The translations under genes were made by a program, and so were the position numbers. Under the pieces are notes generated by a model. That model did no database searches and had not been told where the DNA came from. It saw only the letters and a list, made by a program, of their open reading frames with translations. 64,000 nt of DNA from Meloidogyne chitwoodi (Eukaryota; Nematoda; Chromadorea; Rhabditida; Meloidogynidae): positions 124,001 through 188,000 of the forward strand of contig JACZZP010000003.1 in assembly GCA_015183035.1 (NCBI GenBank), in the 5' to 3' direction. Below, piece by piece: positions 23,526 through 35,505 of the stretch. Each line of letters starts with the position of its first letter. Position 1 is the stretch's first letter.

Positions 23526-24617
23526 TTAAAAAATTTAATTATATTAAATTTATTATTTGTATATAATAATAAAATTTCAAAATAATATTTTAAATAAATT
23601 AAAAAAAACAAAAAAAAATATAAAAAAAAAAGAATTTTTGGAAAACAAACAATTTTAAACAAATTAAAAAAAAATGTTTTTAATTTAAAATTTTTTCTTT
23701 CTCTCTCTTTATTTTTTCATTAAAAATTATTATTATTACTCTCTTTCAATTAAATTTGTTTATTTATTATTTGCTAAATATACATATTATTCCATTAAAC
23801 AAAATTGTTCTTTTTTTATTTAAATGAAAAAAGTCCCTCTCCTTTTTAGCTGTTAAAAAAGAGAGGAAATCCGATATATCTCTTTATTTTAATATTTATA
23901 TTATTATTATTATTAAATAATATAGATATATCCCTCTTTTTTCCCTAAAACATAATAACAATGTGTAGTAAAAAAAGGAAAAAATAATTTTATTTATTTT
24001 TAATAAAAATAATTAGAAAAAAATTTTAAAATTTGGCACAGTTCTAAAAATATATGTATAGGTATATAATATTAAAAATGAATAAAAAATACAAAAATAA
24101 AAAGAAAAAAATAAAAAAATAACTTTCCGGAAAACAAATACAAAAAAGTCACACACAAGCAAAAATAAACTTAACAACATAAATAAACTTAACAGGGAAA
24201 CACATCAGTAGTAATTTATTAAACTTTCCTGAAAAAAACAAAATACACACAAAAGAAAATACGCTTATTTATTCCTATAAAAAAGTTTATATAATAGACG
24301 ATACACACTCTAAATAATTTTTTTTTTAATTATTATTTTATAAAAGGGGAAAAAATAATAAATAAATCTACAATTAAAAAAAGATCGTATATAAATAAAA
24401 GGTATATATATTTATTTGAAGTAAATAAAATAATTCATAAACACACAAAATGAATTAAAATTCACTCATTTAATCGTCTCACAATTTTTTTTTGTTTTAT
24501 TATATTTTATATAAATCCACCCAAAATGTCCATTATTTTAAATGACCAATTGAGAGAGAAGATATAAATTATTTTTGATGAAAATAATAAATTAAATGAG
24601 CACAGAGGCTCTTTTCT

Positions 24618-24925
24618 GTGCGAGGACGGTTCAGTGTTAGTAATATAATTAAGGAATGGATAAACTTTTTTTAATAAATTTAATACCATTCGATAGAGAA
24701 TTAAATTTGCTACAAAATATTAAAAAAACAAAAATTTAAATAACATGGAAAAAAAGTTATAGACAAAAAATTAATAATTTTGCTAATTTTTTGTTTTAAA
24801 ATTAAAAATTTTGGATTTAAATTATTTTAATAGCAAATGAAATTTTCTATTTAATGAGATATAAAACTAATTTTAAAATATTTGCTGTTTTAAAATATAC
24901 AAGTCAAGAACTGAAACAACCGCAC
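24618..24925. repeat. Fold-back repeat, family A
   Basis: Left arm GAGGACGGTTCAGTGTTAG and CATTCGATAGAGAATTAAA; right arm GAAATTTTCTATTTAATGAG and CAAGAACTGAAACAACCGC. Confidence 0.75.
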
Positions 24926-27822
24926 GCACACTCGCATCTCCTATAATTCTACAAAAATTCACAATTTTTTTTTAAATTTTTTTACAATTAAATTTCCTTC
25001 CCCATCACATATTTAATATATCAACCTATTTTTATTCATCCCAAAATTACAGTAATTATAATAATAAAATTTGAGTAAACCTAATTTGTGTGCAAAAAAA
25101 AGAAGGATAAGTGGCGTTTAAGCAGCATAAAAATGGGGTCGTCATCAACTACTTTTTTTAAAAAAGAGCTTTGTTAAATTTGTTGAGGTTGAATGATTTT
25201 TTCAAGTAAAAGGATAAACATAGTTAAAGTTTTTTTATAGGTATATATAATTTTTAGAAATTTGTAGTGAAAGGTGGAGAAAAATAAATAAAGCTTGAAA
25301 GAAGTATATTAATAAAAAATAAGTAAAAATGAAACTTAATTAAACATTCCGGAAAACACAAAAAAAACTTAAATGAAAAAAATAATATGTAAACTTTCCG
25401 AAAAAAATAAACTTAAGAAAGAAAATACAAAAATAATAAACTTTCCGGAAAAGAGTTTATAAATAATTTAAGCAAAATATAAATAATTAATATTTATTAT
25501 ATTAAAATAAATTAAAAATATTTAGGGCAGATTAAAAAATACGCTCAATTTACTTTTAGAACAAAAATGTCTAAATATAATATCTTTTTCTAATTATTGT
25601 TATTTTATTATTTAATTTTTTTATTTTTTTTTATATTTGCCGTTTTTTAATTGAGAAAATAATTTAGATACAATTTTATTTTATTTTTCTTTTTTATACT
25701 CTTGAGCCTTTAATAAGTCCCTTTAGTCAATTATTTAGTTTAAAAAAAAAAGTATAATGGCGCAGGAGCCCTTTGTGTGTGTGTATTTTTAATAAATAAT
25801 AATAAGGAAATAAATCTCTCATAATAATTAAAAGACTAATCTTTTAAAATATAAAAAAAGTAAGAGAATATAAATGAAGAAAAAAATAAAATAATTAAAA
25901 TAAAAAAAAAATTAATTAATTAATTAAGTTATTTTAATTTTTTTAAAATAATCTTTTAATCCTCTTTTTAATATTTAAAATAAAAAAAACTTTTTTAATT
26001 CAACGTTTAAAATAATATTATTTTACAATTTAAAAGGTTAAGAGTATTTTAAAGTGTAAAAACAAATTAAAAAATAAAAGAAAATACAAAAAATACAAAG
26101 TTTGTATATTCAATCCGGAAAGTTTCAACAACAAACAAAAAAGGTTGAAATTACATTAGAAATGTTTTTAATAGAAAATAATAAAGTTTTTATATAAAAA
26201 TGGGCGGATGCGCATATCAATAATAAATAATATATAAATGCGCAGACAAATTTAATAAAAAAAAATATATAATCTCTAAATTTAGTATTTCTGCACATTA
26301 AAAAAAATCTTTACCCACGTAATTTTGTAAAATTTTTGTAAAATGGATATATTATTTTATTAAAAAGTCTAATAGACAAAACTAATCCGATTAAAAATAT
26401 AATTTTAAATTAAAATATATATTTTGGCTGTATATTTTAAACAATTTAAGGGTAAAATGATGATGATGAAAAAGGCAAAAAAATCAAAAAATTAAAAAAA
26501 TATTAAGAAAGAAAAAAGTTTTTTTAATGAATCACACAAATACAGTAGAAAAAAATAAAAAAAATTTTTAAATTCTTCAAATTAAATTTAAAAAAATATT
26601 TTAATTAAAAATAATAAGTATTGAAATTAAAAAAAAATAAAAAAAAGGTGTGTAAATATTTATTTAAATTAATGATTTAATTATTTTATTTAATGAAACA
26701 AAAATTAAATAATTAAAAGTAATTAATTGATAAGCAACAAATTTTTATATATAAATATTAAATTTAAAAAATAGATAAAAAAAAATTATTTTTACTAAAA
26801 ATAGAAAAAAAAATATAAATAAAATTTGGGAAAATTATACAAAAAATTAAACTAAAAATAAACTTTCCGGAAAAATACAATAAAAATATTATATAAACAT
26901 AAAAACAAAAAATACAAATAAAATTAATTAAATAAACTTTCCGGAAAAGGTACAAAAAATAAAATAAAAGTTACTTTAGTCTAATTTATTTTCTTTTTTT
27001 TTCAATAAATATACATTTAAGTATATTATACTTATAATATAAATTAATATTAATAAAAAGTTTCCATTTTTGGAAAAATAAATAAAATAAAAATAGTACA
27101 AAATTAATGTGATATATAAATAAAAACATTTTTTAATGTGATATAAAATAAATAAAGATAAATTTTTACAAGAATTATATAATATTATATTTTTTAATTA
27201 TATTTTATTATATGTTTTGGTTTTTATTTTTTATATAATAATAAAAAAAAATAAAGTTAATGGAACACAACCTATACAAAAAAAAAAAGAAAGTCTTTCT
27301 CCTTAATGAACCGACAAATAAAAAATAATAAAGGCCACAAGCACTTGAAAAGCAAAAATACACACACAATTGACTTGTTAATGGGAGGGGGATTTATTTT
27401 AATTTAAATAAATAAATACATTATTAAATTTTATTTTTTTATTAAAAGAATATATTAATAAATGTATTTTTAATATATTCTATTAATTTTTAATTTTTTT
27501 TTACATTTATCATAAATAAATTTATTAATAGAATGGCCGGAAAAAAATAAAAAATTAAATAAATAAATATAGAGTATTATGTGTGTTGTTTTTTTAGACA
27601 CAGGCATTTTTATTAAAAAAAAATATATTTAATTGAAAAGAAAAAAAATAGAGAGAATATTTATGTACACATAATGGATTTCTTTAAAAAAGGGGGAAAA
27701 ATTAATTGCCTTTTTTTTATTTTTTAAAGATTATGAAAAGACTAAAAGAATTAAAAGAAAAATAATAATTTAATAAATAATTAATTAATTTAAAAAACAA
27801 AAGAAAATAAAAAAGCTTTATG

Positions 27823-27965
27823 TGGTCAGTTCAGTGCAAGCGACATAACTTTAAAACGATCAAATATTTTAAAATTCTTCAAGGTAATATTAAATAGAGA
27901 ATTTAATTCTCTATTTAATGAAATAAAAATATTATTTTAAAAATTAATTTTTTATTTAATAGAAA
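27823..27965. repeat. Short internally deleted family-A repeat
   Basis: Left arm GTGGTCAGTTCAGTGCAAGC then TTAAATAGAGAATTTAATTC, which is directly followed by its own complement CTCTATTTAATG, so the centre is lost. Confidence 0.65.
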
Positions 27966-29223
27966 AATTTAAAAAAAAAAAAGGTGAAATTTTATTAAGG
28001 TTTTCTCTCTTTAATTTTATTTATTTTATATCAAGAAATTAGAATTTTTGGGGAAGATTTTTTTAAGTGAATAATAAAAGAAGAAGAAAAACTTTTATAT
28101 TATTTTTCTTATTTCTTATTTGAGGTTTTAATGAATCATCATTAAAAAAAGTGCAGTTTACTCTCTCTTTTATTTATAATCAGGCGCAGCTATAAAAAAA
28201 TTATTATTTTATTCCTGAGGAAAAAAAAAGAAAAACACACCACTCCCTTCGCTTAAGCGGATTTTCACTTTTTTTTTGACCAAATTTAAAAGAAAATATT
28301 AAAAAAATTTATTATAATTTAGAAGGAAGTGTATAAATGAGTAAAGAAATAAAACTTTAAAAAAGGAGATGACCAAAATAATATTTAGCTAAAAATCACA
28401 ATTTTAAAATATATAATAAAAATAAATAAATAAAAATTTGTGCGATAATCTAAAAAAAAAGCGGCCATCTCTTTTTTACTGTACACACAGTTTCTTCCCC
28501 TTCCTTATATGTGTTTGTAATGGTCAGTAAACAATATATAAAATAGTAATAAAGTTAGCGCGCGCTTAAAAATAATGAATAATACTTAATTTTAGATATT
28601 TAAGCTTAAGAAAAAGTATAATATAATTTTCCGGAAAGTTTTTTATTTTATTCTGATTTTTGTATTTTTATGTTGTAAAAAGTAAAATATATATTTTTGT
28701 ATTTTATAGAAAAAAGTTTTAAAAATATAAAATGTTTCCGGAAAGTTTTATTTTATTCTGATTTTTGTAAAACAACTTTAATTTTTGTATACCATTTTTA
28801 TTTAGCAACAAAAATTAAATTTATAGATAAAAACAAAATTTTTTATATTTTATTAAATAATTATCAAACGATATAAAGGGTTCAGAGAGGAGGTAAAAAA
28901 GAAAACACATTTCTTCGCACGTTCTCACAAACACAAATACTTAATATGCCTTTTAAATTTTATCATTTATATATATCAAAACATTTTCTTTTCCTTTCTC
29001 ATATTAACTCATAATCCTCTTAAAGATTTTTTTTTAATTCTAATTTTACAATTAATCAAAATAGAGTAAATATAAAAATAAGATTATTTTTATGAGCTTT
29101 TTTGACCTTATAACTTTTTTTTAAACTTTTAATAAAATTAAATTTTATATTAAATTTTTTATTTAATTATACAAAGTATTTTAAATATTTAAAAAGAATT
29201 AAAAACTTTAATTATAAAGTGAT

Positions 29224-29246
29224 CGCTCTCTCTCTCTCTCTCTCCA
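29224..29246. repeat. CT dinucleotide microsatellite
   Basis: About eleven CT units in a row in AT-rich spacer. Confidence 0.9.
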
Positions 29247-31499
29247 ATTTGTGACCTAATCCTTAATTAAACAAAAATTTGTTTTATTTATTTAATCACA
29301 CTTTTTAATTTTCTTATTAAATAAAAGCCTTAATAAATTAATAATTAATATTGGCCAAAAATATATAAATATTTATATAGATAATTGTGTAATAATATCA
29401 CACAGCAAAAAATTATTATATTATATTAAGAGAAGAGAGAAAAAAAGAGGTGTTTAGATGACCCAATAAATTATTTATCTTTTTTTTTGCAAAAGAAAAT
29501 CCTCTTAATAAGTGAGAAATGTATATACATTTTGATTAAATAAAGAAAAAAAGTTAATAATGAATAATAAATTATATAAAATGTAAAATATATAAATAAA
29601 TTAATATTATGTAGTAATAGAAAAATAAGCAGATAATATACACAAAAAATTAAAGAAAAAATAAACTTGAATAAAAAGAAAAAAAATAATTCCGGAAAGT
29701 TTAAAATATTTTGTAAGTTTTCAGGGAAAGTTTATTATTTTTGTATATTCTGGAACTTTAAAAGATCTATTCTATATTTTCCGGAAAGTTTTAAATATTG
29801 AAAATAAAATATAAAATTATAAAAAAAATACAAAAACTAAAAAACAGTTATATATAGATTAAAATCTTGTTTTTCTCTCTATGTTAATTAGCCATTAAAA
29901 GGTGCTTTTGTTATTTTTTATTTAAATGACCTTAAAAGTTTACTTAAATACACTAAAACAAATTATTTTTTTAAATATATATTTTAATTCTTCTGCTTAT
30001 AATTCTAATGCATTTCCGTCTATTACAAATTTGCATATAATTTATTTATATAATTTGTTTAAAAGGCAAAGAAAATTTTAGCTCTTTTCTATAAATCACA
30101 TCTTACATTTTTTCTCTAATGAATCAAAAAAAACCAGTTTTTGAAAAAAATATTTAATTCTAGTCTAGCACACCTTATAATTTGAAACAAATAAAATATT
30201 ATAATTTGAAACAAATAAAAATAAAGTTTTAAGTAATAAATGTTTTCCGAAAAAGTTTTAATATTTTTTAAATTTCTGGAATGTTTATTATTTTTGTATA
30301 TTCTCTGTAAAGTTTTAATATTTTTATGTTTTCCGGAAAAGTTAATTATTATTTTTGTATTTTCTCTATAAAGTTTATTTATTTTTTATAAGTTTTCCGG
30401 AAAAGTTTTAATATTTTTAGTCTCTTTCCTTATTTTTATAACTAAATTTCTATTAATTATCTATCAATTTAAAATACATTAATTTACACTCTGATTTACT
30501 CTTTTTTTCTTTTTTTCTCTAATTTTTTTAAATAGCCTATTAAAAACGAGCAACACAAAAACATAGCAATTATACTTTAACTAAATACATTATTTATTAT
30601 TTAAACTATTATATAAATGAGCAGCAGTATTTTTCTATATCTCCTTTTAATCGCTAAATTGCCCATATCCGTTGCAATTATATATTTAAGGTGTACTTAG
30701 TAGAGAAAAATCTTTTTCCCCTCCCAATTTTTCTTTTTTCTTTTACCCCAAACATGTACACTCCAATTTTTTTCTCTTTACTCAAAATTTTTTAAAGGTT
30801 CAGGAAGTAAAAAATTGAATTTATTAAAATTGAGAAAAGTAGCAAATTGATAGAAATATATAAAAATATAGAAAAGATAAACACAATAAATATAAAAATT
30901 AAAAAAATAATTATATTTAAAATTAAGGTAAAAAATTAATCCTTCCTTCCTCTTTCCCCTTTCTTAAAATGTAAAAAATATTTTTATATATTTAAAAAAT
31001 AGACAATTATCAGATTTTTACCTTTTTTCTATTTATACCTATCTAAATTACTCTTAATAAATACTATAAATTTTTAATAAAATAAATAAAAAAGATTAAG
31101 AAGGGCCAATTTACGATTCATTTAATTTTATTTTCATAAATTGTATGCTCATTTATTTTTTCAAATAAAAATAAAATTAAAAAATTTATATATAAATTTT
31201 TAAGGGATTAATGACAATAAAAAAATAAAATAATAATTTTTCTGATTCATAAAAAAAATTTTTAATAAATAAAAACCATAAAAATGACTAAATACGATTA
31301 TTTAAAGAAAATTTAAACCTTTTTTTTGTTGAGAAAGAGGAAAGTGTTATAAATAAAATATAGTAAGGCAATAAAAATAATAATATAATATAATATCGTG
31401 AATAATAATAGAGAGAAAAAAAGGTTTTCAAATTTTATTATTAATAAACTTTTTTATTTATTTCTCTATCTACCTTCTTAATAAGAGAAAAGTTTTATT

Positions 31500-31590
31500 A
31501 ATAAAATTCAAGTTTTACAAACATACAAAAATTCAAGTTTTACAAAAATTCAAGTTTTACAAACATTCAAGTTTTACAAAAATCAAGTAA
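31500..31590. repeat. Short tandem repeat of ATTCAAGTTTTACAAA
   Basis: Four to five imperfect copies of ATTCAAGTTTTACAAACA, a variant of the TTCAAGTTTATTTT motif. A family-A left-arm fragment (GTCTTGGTCTTATAACTCAA) follows at 31597. Confidence 0.7.
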
Positions 31591-32111
31591 AAAAGAGTCT
31601 TGGTCTTATAACTCAAGAATAAATAAAAAATGTTTTGATAATATTCAATAGACAATTAAATTAGTTAATTAAAATAACTTTAGAAATTTAAAGTAAATGT
31701 TATAATCTTTTAAGAATATAATTTAATATAAAAAAATGGGCGTGGCGCGTATTTTATTAAATTTGCAGTTGAGAAAAAGTTAGAAAGCCGCCAATAAAAA
31801 TAAATATAATATACAAAATGAAGAAAAAATACTGTTTTTTTAAATATAAAAATATTAAACTAAAATAAAAATTATTTTTAATTAATTTTTCCTCATTTAG
31901 AAAATTAAAAATATCCAAGTAATTAATTTTAGCAATAAAAAAATGCGCGCATATAAAACAGAGATGCATCTGGCGGCATAACTCAAATTTTTTAAACATT
32001 TTTAAAAATTTAAAAGAAAAAATTTTATAAAAAAAAATATTTTTAAAGGATTAAATAAAAATATTTAAATTCTAATTTAAAAAAAGTAAAAAAAAAAATA
32101 ACAAAAATAAT

Positions 32112-32253
32112 AGGCGGCCGTTTCAGTGCCAGACTTATAAAACTAGTTGATTTATAAATTAAGTTTGATTATTATCTTGCTAAAATTATAAAGAATTAAA
32201 TTTAATTAATTTTTAAATATTTTTCAAATTAAAAGAGCACCGAAACGTCTTAT
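32112..32253. repeat. Short family-A fold-back repeat
   Basis: GGCGGCCGTTTCAGTGCCAG on the left and GAGCACCGAAACGTCTTATT on the right, with a deleted middle. Confidence 0.65.
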
Positions 32254-33328
32254 TCCTAGAATATTTAATTTATCAACAAAAAAATTATCTCAATCAAATA
32301 AAAAATAAATTTTTTAATTAAAAAATAATAATAAATAAATAAATAAATAGAATCTCTGTTTAGAAAAATAAAAAATTAATTAGACAAAATAATAAAAAAA
32401 CGTAAAAATATTTAATATATTTTATTTAATAAGAAGGCTTAAAAATATTTAATAAAGAGAAAAAAAATAATTAAAAAAATTTGCTTGGAAAAAGCTTTTT
32501 ATTATTAAGTTTTTAAATTTTCGTGACCAAGTACACTGAAAATAAATAATTATGTAATAATTAAAATTAAAAAAAAAATATTTTTTTCAAGTAAAATAAA
32601 AAAATATATTTTAAATAATTATTTAAAAAGTAACTAAAATATAAACAAAAATAGATACTCTAACGTCTCTTATATATAAAAAGCAGAAACTTTTTTTTTG
32701 CAAACTTAAAGTTTATTTTTACAAACTTGAATTATTGAAAGTTTTATTTATTTTCAAGTTTACAGCGTGTTTGTAAAAATTAAAGTTTTTATAATAAAAA
32801 ATAAACTTTAAAATTACAAAACTTAAAAAAATAGAGAAAGAAAGAAATTGTAAAAATTGTATCTATTATTTTCTCTTTTTTACCCTAAAATAAATAAAAC
32901 AGAGTCAGTCACACACTGTTCTATATTTTTTATTTTAAATTAAAAATATAGTAATAAAATTAAATATTATTTATTTATTTATTTTTATTAATACAAGGAC
33001 ATTGAGAATATTAATACAATATATTTATTTTAAAAGAAAATTAAAAATAAGTCGGCATTTTTCAAAAATAAAATTAACAAAATATATATATATTTATTTA
33101 AAGTAGTTAAAGTAAAATAAAATATAATATTATTGGCGCGCGATCGCAAAAATAAGTTTAGATTGTTTACATGTTTTTACAGGTAAAATATAATAATATT
33201 TTTATTTTTTAAATATCGCAAAGATAAAAGTATTTATAAATAAAATATTTTATTAAGTAAATCTTAAAAAAATATACTGTGTTGTATTAATAAAATAAAA
33301 GTTTAATAGACAATAAAATTTTAAAAAA

Positions 33329-33494
33329 GAGGACGTTTCAGTTCCAAGATCAAAATAAAGCAAAGAAAAAAGATCGTTTTTTAATTTTTTTATAGGTATA
33401 TATAATCATTTCTTTTAGAAAAATTAAATTTCTTAAAAAATGATTTATTGATGTCTGTTATAATTATAAAATTGGCAGTGAACCGTCCCCTCTT
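33329..33494. repeat. Short family-A fold-back repeat
   Basis: GAGGACGTTTCAGTTCCAAG on the left; ATTGGCAGTGAACCGTCCCC on the right. Confidence 0.65.
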
Positions 33495-34189
33495 AACTAT
33501 ATAAATTAATAAAAAGCAAAAAAATACAGTAAAAAAGAAGAAAAAAGCTTATTGACTCAGGCCAAAAAATTAAATGATCATTTCTATATTTTAATGTAAT
33601 GGGAAAAAAAATATTTAAAAAAATAAACGCATATTTTAACGCAATAATTAAAAAAAAAGAAAAAGCGTTGATTGAGAAGAAAAAAAGTTGGAAAAAAAAC
33701 AAGTTTGTAAAAAAAGTTTTGAAAATACAAGTTTGTGAAAAAGTTTTAGAAAAAAGATGCAAAAAAAGTTCAAGTTTATTAAAATTATTTAAAAACACAT
33801 TGTTAAACACAAACAAAACTTTTTTGGTAAATAGAGTCTCAAAATGTTAAAATTTATATATTTAATAGATAAAAAGATATAAATATATGTATTATATTTT
33901 AGGCTATAAAAACAAAAAAATTAAATTTTTTAAATTTTCTAATCTTAAAAAAAATAAATTTTGACTTAAATATTTTTTTGCGCGTGCTTTTGCCTTGTAG
34001 TACACTTCCCCTGTTCTTTGCTTTATTTATATAAAATGAATCAACAAAAAAATAAATTATTAATTTTTTTATATTTTTTATTAAGTCTATTTCCGTTTTT
34101 CAAAATAAAAAAAATATATATAACATTTTCTGGATGAAAACACCACACAAAAACAACTTCAATTCAACAACCAAAAACACACACACCAG

Positions 34190-34327
34190 CAGTGCTGGGT
34201 ATGGCTCCGGATTTTGGCTCAGGAGCCGGCTCCGATTGGCTCCGGAGCTGGAGCCGGAGCTAAATTTTAAAAATGGCCGGAGCCGGAGCTGGAGCCGGAG
34301 CCACAAAACGTCCAATACCCAGCACTG
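34190..34327. mobile_element. hAT-type MITE, 138 bp, GC-rich, with intact target-site duplication
   Basis: The element starts CAGTGCTGGGTAT and ends ATACCCAGCACTG, perfect 13-bp terminal inverted repeats of the CAGTG type known for hAT transposons. Both sides are flanked by the same 8 bp, CACACCAG (34182-34189 and 34328-34335), the duplication size of hAT elements. The inside is made of GGCTCC/GGAGCC hexamers in opposing orientation and would fold into a hairpin. It is sharply GC-rich inside DNA that is close to 85% AT. It encodes no transposase. The open frames across it are artefacts. Confidence 0.9.
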
Positions 34328-34549
34328 CACACCAGACAACACACTTCTTTTTCTCTATATTTGGCCGTCGGCATTTTTTAATATAAAAAATTGAAAATAC
34401 TCATTAATATATATAATATTGTGTTTTTAAAAATGATTGAGTGTGTGCCTTAAAAATACAAAAATAAAAAAAATAAATTTTTTTTTAGATGGAAATGCCT
34501 CAAAAAAAAAAAAGAAAGAAAGGTAGAAACGGTAGTAGTAGTAGTTAAC

Positions 34550-34815
34550 ACTTTTGAGTCTGTCTAAAACTTTAATAAACTTTGCAAAGAGTAAATTCTC
34601 TCAAATAAAATATTAAATTATTTCTAATTAAATTTATTACAAAATAATTATTAAAAATCAAAATTTTAAATAAAATTAAAAAAAAGTTTAAGGCAAAAAA
34701 AACTAACAGATAATTTTGCTCATTTTTGAAGGTTTTCTTAACGCAATTTTTTTTACAAAAAATCAAAAATAATATTATTTTGTACTAAATTTAATTCTCA
34801 ATCAATTGATAATGA
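34550..34815. repeat. Degraded family-A repeat
   Basis: AAATTTAATTCTCAATCAATTG at the right end and the TTATTACAAAATAATTA inner block on the left resemble family A. The outer ends are missing. Confidence 0.4.
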
Positions 34816-35302
34816 TAAAAAAATAAATTAATGAAATATATAAAAGGTTAAAAAAAATTAAACATTGGGGTGTTTCTCAAAATTATATAAATATATATAA
34901 ACACTTTAAAAAATTAAAAAAAATATTTAGGCAAAAAGCATGTAAAATTGAGGTGAGTAGAAGAGATTGAGATTATTTTAAGGACCGGAAAGAGCAAAAA
35001 AAAATTTTTTTTAAGGGGGCGAACTTGTCGTCTACTACTACTACATACGGCCATCAAATAAAAACAAAAAAAAGAAAAAAAGTTTTTTTTTGCTAATGGC
35101 TAAAATAAATAATAAATATAAATTACCTATGTTGCTAAAAATAAATAATAAAAATATATTAAATTGTTTAAAAAAATTTAAAAAAAATATTAAATTACAA
35201 GCCTAAAAATATATATAATTGTGTGTTCTATAGCCTATAAAAATATTAAAAAAAATAAACTTAATTTTCAAATAAATAAATTTATTAAAAAAATAAATAA
35301 TT

Positions 35303-35505
35303 ATTAAAATAGAGAATTAAATTTACTATAAAATTTAAAAATTACAAAAAAAGAAAATCAATATAAAACACCCAAAATTAAATTAATTTTTTTTTTACAA
35401 AATTTGTACAAAATTTTATTCTCTATCTAACAACAAAAAAATAAAATTTAAATAGTAAAATAGTAGGAGAGATATAAAGCTCGCGCGATGAAACGTCCGC
35501 ATGCA
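35303..35505. repeat. Partial family-A repeat
   Basis: Starts inside the left arm (ATAGAGAATTAAATTTACTA), returns as AAATTTTATTCTCTATCTAA and ends GATGAAACGTCCGC. The left outer end is missing. Confidence 0.6.

Noticed and set aside
26764..26955. Phe/Ile/Tyr-rich frame on the minus strand
   Set aside because: Composition is what any AT-rich spacer gives; no conserved residues and no splice partners.
33599..33850. Lys-rich 83-residue frame
   Set aside because: A-rich noise made of AAA codons, overlapped by an equally long Phe-rich frame on the other strand.
34100..34394. Open frames on both strands across the GC-rich block (Arg/Ser/Leu-rich proteins)
   Set aside because: They are reading frames through the GGCTCC/GGAGCC hairpin of the hAT-type MITE and have no start, splice or family support.
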